In this document: positions 32,724 through 40,954 of the stretch, piece after piece | Layout: each line of letters starts with the position of its first letter | Position numbering within the stretch: position 1 is the first letter of the stretch | Source of the DNA: Streptomyces sp. B21-083 | Lineage (GTDB): Bacteria > Actinomycetota > Actinomycetes > Streptomycetales > Streptomycetaceae | NCBI RefSeq assembly: GCF_036898825.1 | Contig: NZ_JARUND010000002.1 | Span: 3,224,001 to 3,288,000 of the forward strand | DNA: 64,000 bases | Direction: 5' to 3' | Translations under genes and position numbers: made by a program | Notes under the pieces: generated by a model | Told to the model about the DNA's origin: nothing | What the model saw: only the letters and a program-made list of their open reading frames with translations | Databases searched by the model: none

Positions 32724-32880
32724 CGAAAGGGCGGCACCCCCCGCACAGGGGTGCCGCCCTCTCTCGTGCACCGGAGTCACCATCAGGTCGCTGAGGGTCG
32801 GGGTGACCGACGACAGCTCCGGGGATCAACAGGCCTACGGCCTGGGGATGTTCACGCGGCTACCGGTGGTCGCTGCCCGT
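32724..32880. repeat. Dispersed repeat element, copy B
   Basis: This copy matches 23391-23545. Its first hairpin has a 10-bp stem (AGGGCGGCAC with GTGCCGCCCT); compared with copy A, the AA/TT-type pairs are changed to GG/CC-type pairs on both arms, so the stem is kept. The CAGGCC-TAC-GGCCTG hairpin is also conserved, with its loop changed. The 3' end of the element contains the last codons and stop of ppdK, so the element was present when that gene end was formed, or was copied together with it. Confidence 0.8.
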
Positions 32881-35607
32881 CGAGGACGAGGCCGCCCGGC
32901 CCGCCTCCAGCCTCGCCACCGGGATGCGGAACGGTGAGCAGCTGACGTAGTCCAGGCCGACCTCGTGGAAGAAGTGCACCGACTCGGGGTCGCCGCCGTG
33001 CTCGCCGCAGACGCCGAGTTTGAGGTCGGGGCGGGTCGCGCGGCCCGCCTCGACCGCCAGCTTGACCAGGGCGCCGACGCCGTCCCGGTCGATCGTCTCG
33101 AACGGGGAGACGCCGAAGATGCCCTTCTCCAGGTAGGCCGTGAAGAACGAGGCCTCCACGTCGTCCCGGCTGAAGCCCCACACCGTCTGGGTGAGGTCGT
33201 TCGTGCCGAAGGAGAAGAACTCCGCCGCCTCCGCGATCTGACCGGCGGTGAGGGCGGCGCGCGGCAGCTCGATCATCGTGCCGATCGACAGCTTGAGTGA
33301 CACGCCGGTCGCCGCCTCGACCTCCGCGACGACCTGGTCGGCCTCCTCGCGGACGATCTCCAGCTCCTGGACCGTACCGACGAGCGGGATCATGATCTCG
33401 GCGCGCGGGTCGCACTTGGCGTTCTTGCGCTCCGCCGCGGCCTCCGCGATGGCGCGGACCTGCATCGTGAACAGACCGGGGATGACCAGACCGAGACGTA
33501 CGCCGCGCAGGCCCAGCATCGGGTTCTGCTCGTGCAGGCGGTGTACGGCCTGGAGCAGCCGGAGTTCGTTCTCGTGCGGCTCCTGGCGGGACTCCGCCAG
33601 GGCGACGCGGACCGACAGCTCGGTGATGTCGGGCAGGAACTCGTGCAGCGGCGGGTCGAGGAGACGGACCGTCACCGGCAGGCCGTCCATCGCCGAGAAC
33701 AGCTCGACGAAGTCCTGCTTCTGGAGCGGGAGGAGCGCCTTGAGGGACTCCTCGCGCTCGGTGTCCGTGTCGGCCAGGATCAGCCGCTCGACCAGCTCAC
33801 GGCGGTCGCCGAGGAACATGTGCTCCGTACGGCACAGCCCGATGCCCTGAGCGCCGAAGCGGCGTGCGCGCAGCGCGTCCTCGGCGTTGTCCGCGTTGGC
33901 GCGGACCCGGAGGCGGCGCTTGCGGTCGGCGAACGCCATGATCCGGTGGACGGCCTCGACCAGCTCGTCGGCGTCGTTGGCGCCGGCGTGCATCCGGCCC
34001 TCGAAGTACTCCACGACGGGGGACGGCACGACCGGGACCTCGCCCAGGTACACCTTGCCGCTCGAACCGTCGATGGAGATCAGGTCGCCCTCCTCCACCA
34101 CCCGTCCGCCCGGCACCGTCATCCGGCGCCGCTTCGTGTCGACCTCAAGCTCCTCCGCGCCGCACACACACGTCTTGCCCATGCCGCGTGCCACGACGGC
34201 GGCGTGGGACGTCTTACCGCCCCGCGAGGTCAGGATGCCCTCGGCGGCGATCATGCCGTCGAGGTCGTCGGGGTTGGTCTCCCGGCGGACCAGGATGACC
34301 TTCTCCCCCGAACGGGACCACTTCACCGCGGTGTACGAGTCGAAGACCGCCTTGCCGACCGCCGCGCCCGGCGAGGCGGCGATGCCACGGCCGACGGGGG
34401 CGACCTTCGCCTCCTCGTCGAACTTCGGGAACATCAGCTGGGCGAGCTGGGCGCCGGTGACGCGCTGGAGCGCCTCGGCCTCGTCGATGAGCCCCTGGTC
34501 GACGAGCTGTGTGGCGATCCGGAAGGCGGCGCCCGCCGTGCGCTTGCCGACGCGCGTCTGGAGCATCCACAACTGGCCGCGCTCGATGGTGAACTCGATG
34601 TCGCAGAGATCCTTGTAGTGGTTCTCCAGGGTCGCCATGATCTGCATCAGCTGGTCGTACGACTTCTTGTCGATCTGCTCCAGCTCGGCGAGCGGGACCG
34701 TGTTGCGGATGCCCGCCACGACGTCCTCGCCCTGCGCGTTCTGCAGGTAGTCGCCGTACACGCCCTGGTGGCCGCTGGCCGGGTCGCGGGTGAACGCGAC
34801 GCCGGTGCCCGAGTCGGGGCCCAGGTTGCCGAAGACCATCGAGCAGACGTTGACGGCCGTGCCGAGGTCGCCGGGGATGCGTTCCTGGCGGCGGTAGAGC
34901 TTCGCGCGGTCGGTGTTCCAGGAGTCGAAGACCGCGTGGATCGCGAGATCCATCTGCTCGCGCGGATTCTGCGGGAAGTCGCGGCCCGCCTCGGTCTTGA
35001 CGATCTTCTTGAACTTGGTGACCAGCTTCTTGAGGTCCGCGGCCTCCAACTCCGTGTCGACCGTGACCTTCTTGGCCGTCTTCGCCGCGTCCAGCGCGTC
35101 CTCGAACAGCTCGCCGTCGACGCCGAGGACCGTCTTGCCGAACATCTGGATGAGGCGGCGGTACGAGTCCCACGCGAAGCGCTCGTCGCCGGCCTGCTTG
35201 GCGAGGCCCTGGACCGACTTGTCGGAGAGGCCGATGTTCAGCACCGTGTCCATCATGCCGGGCATGGAGAACTTCGCCCCGGAGCGGACGGACACGAGGA
35301 GGGGGTCGTCGGCCTGGCCGAGCTTCTTGCCCATCGCCGCTTCGAGGGCCGCGAGGTGCGAGCTCACCTCGTCACGAAGTGCCGCCGGCTCGTCGCCGCT
35401 GTCGAGGTACGTCTTGCACGCCTCGGTGGTGATCGTGAAGCCCGGAGGCACCGGGAGGCCCAGGTTGGTCATCTCGGCGAGGTTGGCTCCCTTGCCGCCG
35501 AGAAGGTCCTTGAGGTCCCTGTTGCCCTCGGTGAAGTCGTAGACGAACTTCACGTCCTCAACGCTGTTGCCCGGCGAAGCTACGTGGGGATCTTTGTTTT
35601 CCGACAC
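32860..35607 (-). CDS. ppdK: Pyruvate, phosphate dikinase
   Basis: I choose the GTG at 35607 because AAGGAG lies nine bases upstream; a TTG at 35616 touches that site. The 915-residue protein contains the N-terminal ATP-grasp domain (LLGGKGANLAEMTNLGLPVPPGF and SVRSGAKFSMPGMMDTVLN), the phosphohistidine domain with His468 in RGGKTSHAAVVARGMG, and the C-terminal PEP/pyruvate TIM barrel ending GVCGEHGGDPESVHFFHEVG with the catalytic Cys. The enzyme interconverts pyruvate, ATP and phosphate with PEP, AMP and pyrophosphate and links glycolysis to gluconeogenesis. The very C-terminus (AASSSTGSDHR) lies inside repeat copy B and may be a replaced end. Confidence 0.97.
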   Translation of the reverse strand: MSENKDPHVASPGNSVEDVKFVYDFTEGNRDLKDLLGGKGANLAEMTNLGLPVPPGFTITTEACKTYLDSGDEPAALRDEVSSHLAALEAAMGKKLGQADDPLLVSVRSGAKFSMPGMMDTVLNIGLSDKSVQGLAKQAGDERFAWDSYRRLIQMFGKTVLGVDGELFEDALDAAKTAKKVTVDTELEAADLKKLVTKFKKIVKTEAGRDFPQNPREQMDLAIHAVFDSWNTDRAKLYRRQERIPGDLGTAVNVCSMVFGNLGPDSGTGVAFTRDPASGHQGVYGDYLQNAQGEDVVAGIRNTVPLAELEQIDKKSYDQLMQIMATLENHYKDLCDIEFTIERGQLWMLQTRVGKRTAGAAFRIATQLVDQGLIDEAEALQRVTGAQLAQLMFPKFDEEAKVAPVGRGIAASPGAAVGKAVFDSYTAVKWSRSGEKVILVRRETNPDDLDGMIAAEGILTSRGGKTSHAAVVARGMGKTCVCGAEELEVDTKRRRMTVPGGRVVEEGDLISIDGSSGKVYLGEVPVVPSPVVEYFEGRMHAGANDADELVEAVHRIMAFADRKRRLRVRANADNAEDALRARRFGAQGIGLCRTEHMFLGDRRELVERLILADTDTEREESLKALLPLQKQDFVELFSAMDGLPVTVRLLDPPLHEFLPDITELSVRVALAESRQEPHENELRLLQAVHRLHEQNPMLGLRGVRLGLVIPGLFTMQVRAIAEAAAERKNAKCDPRAEIMIPLVGTVQELEIVREEADQVVAEVEAATGVSLKLSIGTMIELPRAALTAGQIAEAAEFFSFGTNDLTQTVWGFSRDDVEASFFTAYLEKGIFGVSPFETIDRDGVGALVKLAVEAGRATRPDLKLGVCGEHGGDPESVHFFHEVGLDYVSCSPFRIPVARLEAGRAASSSTGSDHR

Positions 35608-36019
35608 GGGTCCCAACTCCTTGAGGACGCGGTGCTGCCCTGACGGCCAGGAACATACCCAGATCGAAGGCGTCTGGGTACGTCCACTTGCGCGTCATGT
35701 GCCTGTAACCAGCCGTCCGCCACCAGATCCAAAGTCAAAGCTTGGCAAGCTGCCGGAGTGGCGTGTTTTCACCTCTTGAAGGCAACCATGACTTCACGTC
35801 CATTTTGTCGCTCACCTGAGCGGCCTGCAACACGTCTGAGTTCTATCGATGAACGATCAAGAGGTGGCACTGAGTGCCACCCTTTGAGAAGTGCAACCGC
35901 CTTCGATTCGCTCATCTGAGCGCAACCCCTATCAAGGGTGGCGAGAATCACGCACTCACGGGCACCGGGATTTCAGCATGCGGACGCCGACAACAGGGGG
36001 AAACACCCGCGTCACAGGC
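35608..36019. other. Intergenic region between ppdK and the ROK regulator gene
   Basis: This 410-bp region is upstream of ppdK and downstream of the ROK gene. It holds an 8-bp hairpin with a three-base loop (GGTGGCAC-TGA-GTGCCACC, 35863-35881) flanked by a short T run, which could end ROK transcription. The stretch 35700-35960 is AT-richer and should contain the ppdK promoter, but I cannot name the boxes. I see no convincing gene. Confidence 0.5.
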
Positions 36020-37243
36020 TCACACCCCGAGTGCCGACAGCCGTTCCTCCACCCGCTCCGGCGCGTACAAGTATTCGACGACCATCGCACCGGCCCCCAC
36101 CAGCCCCGCCCGCTCCCCCAGCCTCGACGTCACCACGTCCAGATGAGCGGTCGAGCGCGGCAGCGCCCGCTGGTACAGCAGTTCCCGTACGCCGGTCAGG
36201 AACGGCGTGCCGGCCAGGTCGCCCGCGATCATCAGCACGCCCGGGTTGAGCAGCGTCACCACCGTCGCCAGTACGTCCCCTACACTCCGGCCCGCCTCCC
36301 GCGCGAGCGCGACCGCCTCCGGGTGCCCGGCCGCGAGCAGGTCCCGTACGTCCGAGCCGGACGCCGCCGGCACCCCGGCCTCGGCGAGGCGGCGGGCGAC
36401 GGCGCCCCCGCTCGCGACGGCGGCGAGACAGCCGTACGACCCGCACCGGCACAGTGCCTCGGCGCCCTGCGGGACGCGGATGTGCCCGATGTCCCCGGCG
36501 CCGCCGTCGGTGCCCCGGAAGACCGAGCCGCCGACCACCACACCCGCGCCGATGCCCGTCGAGACCTTCACCAGGACGAAGGCCGAGCAGTCGGGGTGTC
36601 CGGTGCGCTGTTCGCCGTACGCCATGAGGTTGGCGTCGTTGTCGACCAGCACCGGGACCCGCACCGCGGTCGGCTCGCCCGTGTGTTCGGCGAAGACGCG
36701 GGCCAGGCGGGTTCTGATGTCGTAGCCGTCCCAGCCGGGCATGATCGGCGGCTGGACGACGCGGCCGGTGTCCGTGTCGACCGGACCCGGGACCGCGAGG
36801 CCGATGCCGCAGACCTCGGACGGGCGGTGGCCGGCCTTCGTCAGGAGTTCCGCGAACCAGCGGCCGAGTTCGCCGAGTACGACGTCGGGGCCGTCGTCCA
36901 CCGCCAGCGTGCCCGAGTGTTCCGCGAGAAGTTCACCCGTGAGAGTGAGAACGGCGGCGCGGGCATGACGGGTGTCGAGGTCGGCGGCGAGGACGACGGC
37001 GTGCGCGTCGTCGAACTCCAGGGTGATCGACGGGCGCCCGCCGAGCGGCGAGTCGACCGGGCCCGAGGCCCCCTCGCGCAGCCAGCCCGCGCGGAACAGC
37101 CGGTCCAGGCGGTGGCCGACCGTCGCGCGTGAGAGACCCGTCACCTGTTGCAGGGCGCCACGGGTCGTGGCGCGTCCACTGCGTACCAGTTCGAGCAGAT
37201 CACCGGCGCTCGCCTGAGCGCGACCACTCGTACGACCGCTCAT
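36020..37243 (-). CDS. ROK family transcriptional regulator (sugar-responsive repressor)
   Basis: The ATG at 37243 follows AAGGGGG by about seven bases, giving 407 residues. An N-terminal winged helix (RATTRGALQQVTGLSRATVG) is joined to a ROK domain with the phosphate-binding motif GLAVPGPVD, a sugar-contacting DNDANLMAYGE and the zinc site CRCGSYGCLAAVASG. The protein probably represses the divergent glycoside hydrolase and debranching operon at 37363 and is released by a sugar or sugar phosphate. The 120-bp gap between the two start sites carries an AT-rich dyad that may be its operator. Confidence 0.92.
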   Translation of the reverse strand: MSGRTSGRAQASAGDLLELVRSGRATTRGALQQVTGLSRATVGHRLDRLFRAGWLREGASGPVDSPLGGRPSITLEFDDAHAVVLAADLDTRHARAAVLTLTGELLAEHSGTLAVDDGPDVVLGELGRWFAELLTKAGHRPSEVCGIGLAVPGPVDTDTGRVVQPPIMPGWDGYDIRTRLARVFAEHTGEPTAVRVPVLVDNDANLMAYGEQRTGHPDCSAFVLVKVSTGIGAGVVVGGSVFRGTDGGAGDIGHIRVPQGAEALCRCGSYGCLAAVASGGAVARRLAEAGVPAASGSDVRDLLAAGHPEAVALAREAGRSVGDVLATVVTLLNPGVLMIAGDLAGTPFLTGVRELLYQRALPRSTAHLDVVTSRLGERAGLVGAGAMVVEYLYAPERVEERLSALGV

Positions 37244-37283
37244 GCGCACCCCCTTGTGTTTCTCAAGCTTGCATTACATATTG

Positions 37284-37310
37284 AGTTATGCGTGTTAAAT
37301 AGACGTAACT
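37284..37310. promoter_or_regulatory. Imperfect dyad in the ROK/glycoside hydrolase divergent promoter
   Basis: AGTTATGCGT and ACGTAACT-type arms (AGTTA...TAACT) frame a central GTTAAATAG, with 7 of 10 positions pairing. It sits in the AT-richest part of the gap between the divergent genes, which fits a ROK operator, but this is inference from place and symmetry only. Confidence 0.45.
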
Positions 37311-37362
37311 CTACGGTGGCCCGACCGAACCGGTCGGGCCGAACGTCTTCGGGGAGCCCCGA

Positions 37363-38838
37363 GTGGATCGCACTGCCCAGCTGACCTCCCGCGCCCACGC
37401 CCAGGCGCACTCCGTCGTATACGAACCGGACGCGACGACACATTCCCAGCACGCCCCGCACGCGCCTCGCGCCCCGCACTCTCGCCGCACCCTCCACGCC
37501 AGGGCGGCCGAGGTGCTGGAGGCCAACTGGACCGGCACATCGACGGTCCCCTCGCGCGGTCTGTATCCGCACCAGTGGTCCTGGGACTCCGCGTTCATCG
37601 CGATCGGACTGCGTCATCTGTCGCCCCTGCGCGCCCAGACGGAGCTGGAGACGCTGCTGTCCGCCCAGTGGGGCGACGGCCGGATCCCGCACATCGTGTT
37701 CAACCCTTCCGTCCCGCTCGACGCGTACTTCCCGAGCCCCGACTTCTGGCGCTCCTCGACCGCGGGGCGCGCTGCGGGCGCCCCGCGCACCGTACAGACG
37801 TCCGGCATCGTGCAGCCACCGGTGCACGCGCTGGCCGTCTGGCTGGTGCACCAGGCGGACCCCGGCCTGTCCCGCTCCCGGGGCTTCCTCGCCCGCGCCT
37901 ACCCACGGCTCGCCGCCTGGCACCGCTATCTGCTGCACCGCCGCGACCTGGGCGGGGGCGGCCTCGCGTCGGTCGTGCACCCCTGGGAACAGGGTATGGA
38001 CAACAGCCCCTGCTGGGACGCCCCGCTCAGCCGCGTCACCCCGGCCCCGGCCCGCTCCTTCCGCCGCGCGGACCTCGACCACGGAGCCGCCGAGGACCGG
38101 CCGACCGACCTGGACTACGGGCGGTACGTACGGCTGGCCACGGACTACCGCGACAACGACTACGCGGACGGCACCGGCGGGTTCGCCGTCGAGGACCCCT
38201 CCTTCAACGCGCTGCTGATCGCGTCGGAGCACGCCCTGGCCCGTATCGCCCAGGAGTTGGGCGCGACGGCGACGGCCAGGAACGCCCGCGCGGAGCGCCT
38301 GACGGCGGCGCTGGTGGAGCGGCTGTGGGACCCGGCGGAGGGGATGTTCTTCTGCCGCGACGTCGGCGCGGGCGCCCTCGTCCCCGAGCGGAGCGTCTCC
38401 GGGCTCATTCCCCTCCTCCTGCCCACGCTGCCCCGGGACATCGCCGCCACCCTCGTCAGTACCGCGCGCGGACCGCACTTCGAGGTCGGCGGCGCCGCCC
38501 GCCTCGTACCGTCCTACGACCTGCTCGGCGAGGCCTTCGACCCGCACCGCTACTGGCGCGGGCCGGCCTGGTTCAACACGGGGTGGCTGGTGGAGCGCGG
38601 GCTGCGGCAGCACGGCGAGCGGGCGCACGCCGACGCGCTGCGCACGGCCCTGCTGGAGACCGCCGACGCGACCGACTTCGCGGAGTACGTGGACCCGTAC
38701 ACCGGCGAGGCCTGCGGGGCGCTCGGCTTCGGCTGGACCGCCGCGCTCACCCTCGACCTGCTCCACCGACAGCCCTTCGAGGACAGCGAGATCAGCAAGG
38801 TGTTCGGCATGAGTGACCAGGGAGGGGAGCGGCGATGA
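37363..38838 (+). CDS. MGH1-like glycoside hydrolase (alpha/alpha six-barrel)
   Basis: The 491-residue protein starts at the GTG at 37363. After a His/Ala/Arg-rich N-terminus it shows the (alpha/alpha)6 glycosidase pattern: GLYPHQWSWDSAFIAIGLRH with the conserved WDS, MDNSPCWDAPL, GRYVRLATDYRDNDY and YWRGPAWFNTGWLVERGL, then GEACGALGFGWTAAL. These motifs match mannosylglycerate or glucosylglycerate hydrolase-like and GH63-type enzymes. It has no signal peptide, so it should act inside the cell on a compatible solute or short glucan. Its stop overlaps the start of the debranching-type gene (ATGA). Confidence 0.85.
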   Translation: MDRTAQLTSRAHAQAHSVVYEPDATTHSQHAPHAPRAPHSRRTLHARAAEVLEANWTGTSTVPSRGLYPHQWSWDSAFIAIGLRHLSPLRAQTELETLLSAQWGDGRIPHIVFNPSVPLDAYFPSPDFWRSSTAGRAAGAPRTVQTSGIVQPPVHALAVWLVHQADPGLSRSRGFLARAYPRLAAWHRYLLHRRDLGGGGLASVVHPWEQGMDNSPCWDAPLSRVTPAPARSFRRADLDHGAAEDRPTDLDYGRYVRLATDYRDNDYADGTGGFAVEDPSFNALLIASEHALARIAQELGATATARNARAERLTAALVERLWDPAEGMFFCRDVGAGALVPERSVSGLIPLLLPTLPRDIAATLVSTARGPHFEVGGAARLVPSYDLLGEAFDPHRYWRGPAWFNTGWLVERGLRQHGERAHADALRTALLETADATDFAEYVDPYTGEACGALGFGWTAALTLDLLHRQPFEDSEISKVFGMSDQGGERR

Positions 38839-40772
38839 CGGACCGGCATCATCTGCTCGTGCACGGCGGAACGTTCGCGGCCGTGGGTGACGGCGGGGAC
38901 ATCAGCGGGGTACGCGGGGGCAGCCAGCCCGACGGGTTGTTCGTGCGCGACGCACGGCACTTGAGCCGCTGGCAGCTCACCGTCGACGGCGCCCTGCCCG
39001 AGACGCTCAGCCCGGTCGCCGACGGGGACACCGCACGCTGCGTCCTTGTCCCGCGCGGGGGCCGTCAGGAACCGCCCGCCTACACACTCTTCCGTGAACA
39101 GGCCCTCGGCGACGGCGCGTTCGTCGAGTCGCTGCGGGTGACCAGCAACCGTCCGGTGCCGGTGACGGTCCGGATCGCGGTCACCGCCGACGCCGACTTC
39201 ACCGACCAGTTCGAGCTGCGCTCCGACCACCGTACGTACGTCAAGTCCGGCGCCGTCCGGGGGCGTGAAGTCCTCGACGACGGCGTCGAGTTCAGCTACC
39301 GGCGCGGTGAGTGGCGGTCCTCCACGACGGTCACCGCCGAGCCCGCCCCCGACGGCGTCGAGGAGACCGGCACCGGCGCCCGGCGCCTCGTCTGGACCCT
39401 GGACCTCGAACCGCACGGCTCGGCGGAACTGACGCTGCGCGTCGCCGCCCGTCCGCACGGCGCGGCCAAGGAGCCGCTGGTCCCCGCCTCACCCGCCGCC
39501 GCCAACGATCAACTCCTCGCGCTGGAAGGGGAGTTCGTCGAGGGCGTGGCCTTCCCCACCGGCTGGCCCGAGCTGGCGGCTGCCTGCGCACGCGGCCTCT
39601 GCGACCTCGCGTCGCTCCAGGTCCCCGCGACGGGACCGGACGGCGAGGAACTGCGCGTACCGGCCGCCGGCGCGCCCTGGTTCCTCACCCTCCTCGGCCG
39701 CGACGCCCTCCTCACCTCCCTCTTCGCGCTCCCCTACCGCCCCCAGCTCGCCGCCGCCACCCTCCCGGCACTCGCCGCGACCCAGGCGACCGAGGTGGGC
39801 CCCGACTCCGTGGCCCAGCCGGGCAAGATCGTGCACGAGGTACGGCACGGCGAGCTGGCGCACTTCGGGCAGGTGCCGTACGGGCGTTACTACGGCTCGG
39901 TCGACGCGACTCCGCTGTTCCTGGTGCTCCTCGGCGCGTACGTCGAGCAGACCGGCGACACGGCTCTGGCCCGCCGGCTCGAAGCCAACGCCCGTGCGGC
40001 GATCGGCTGGATGCTGGACCACGGCGGACTGACCTCCCGTGGCTATCTGGTCTACCGGGCCGACCAGGGCGGCCTGGCCAACCAGAACTGGAAGGACTCC
40101 CCCGGCGCCATCTGCTCGGCCGACGGCACCCGCGCGAGCGGCCCGGTGATGGCGGCGGGGGCGCAGGGCTACGCGTACGACGCCCTGCGCCGTACCGCCC
40201 AACTCGCCCGCACGGTATGGGACGACCAGGTGTACGCCGCTCTCCTCGAACAGGCGGCGGCCGACCTCCGGGACCGTTTCCAGCGGGACTTCTGGATGCC
40301 GGAGCACTCCTTCCCGGCCCTCGCGCTCGACGGCGAGGGCAACCAGGTCGACGCGCTGGCCTCCGACGCGGGACACCTTCTCTGGTCGGGGCTGCTCGAC
40401 AAGGAGTACGGCGAGAAGGTCGGCCGGCGCCTGCTCGAACCGGACTTCTTCTCCGGCTGGGGCGTACGGACACTGGCGTCGGGCCAGCCCGCCTATCACC
40501 CCCTCTCCTACCACCGGGGCTCGGTCTGGCCCCACGACAACGCCCTGATCACCCTGGGCCTGGCCCGGTACGGCCTGCACGACGAGGCCCGGACGGTCGC
40601 CCACGCCCTTGTCGACGCGGCGACCGCCACCGGCCACCGTCTCCCCGAGGTTCTCGCCGGCTACGGCCGCGACACCCACGGCGAGCCGGTGCCGTACCCG
40701 CACGCGTGCGTACGGGAGTCCCGGTCGGCGGCGGCCCCGTTGGCGCTGCTCACGGCGGTCGGGGGCGCCTGA
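38835..40772 (+). CDS. Glycogen debranching-type amylo-alpha-1,6-glucosidase family protein
   Basis: The 645-residue protein has an N-terminal beta domain of the glycogen debranching N-terminal type (LFVRDARHLSRWQLTVDGAL; SNRPVPVTVRIAVTADADFT) and a C-terminal (alpha/alpha)6 domain (WFLTLLGRDALLTSLFALPY; GRYYGSVDATPLFLVLLGAY; YHRGSVWPHDNALITLGLAR). The family includes GH133-like glucosidases and proteins of unknown specificity. It is coupled to the MGH1-like gene and together they face the ROK regulator, so the operon probably handles an alpha-linked glucan or glucosyl solute. It lacks a signal peptide. Confidence 0.87.
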   Translation: MTDRHHLLVHGGTFAAVGDGGDISGVRGGSQPDGLFVRDARHLSRWQLTVDGALPETLSPVADGDTARCVLVPRGGRQEPPAYTLFREQALGDGAFVESLRVTSNRPVPVTVRIAVTADADFTDQFELRSDHRTYVKSGAVRGREVLDDGVEFSYRRGEWRSSTTVTAEPAPDGVEETGTGARRLVWTLDLEPHGSAELTLRVAARPHGAAKEPLVPASPAAANDQLLALEGEFVEGVAFPTGWPELAAACARGLCDLASLQVPATGPDGEELRVPAAGAPWFLTLLGRDALLTSLFALPYRPQLAAATLPALAATQATEVGPDSVAQPGKIVHEVRHGELAHFGQVPYGRYYGSVDATPLFLVLLGAYVEQTGDTALARRLEANARAAIGWMLDHGGLTSRGYLVYRADQGGLANQNWKDSPGAICSADGTRASGPVMAAGAQGYAYDALRRTAQLARTVWDDQVYAALLEQAAADLRDRFQRDFWMPEHSFPALALDGEGNQVDALASDAGHLLWSGLLDKEYGEKVGRRLLEPDFFSGWGVRTLASGQPAYHPLSYHRGSVWPHDNALITLGLARYGLHDEARTVAHALVDAATATGHRLPEVLAGYGRDTHGEPVPYPHACVRESRSAAAPLALLTAVGGA

Positions 40773-40954
40773 CCGGACGTACGACGAGGCGTGTGACCGG
40801 CAGCTTGGCGAGGCGTTTGCCGGGTGTTTGCCGGGTGCTTGGACGCGAAGGCTGAACGGAGGCCGAGGGCCCGCCGTACGGGATGGCGGCGGACCTCGGC
40901 TCCCGAGCCGGGTCCGCCGCTCCCTGCACGGCTTCACACGGAAGGACCTCCGGG

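Noticed and set aside
35769-35951. 60-codon minus-strand frame upstream of ppdK
   Set aside because: It overlaps the hairpin at 35863 and lacks a ribosome site; the translation shows no family.
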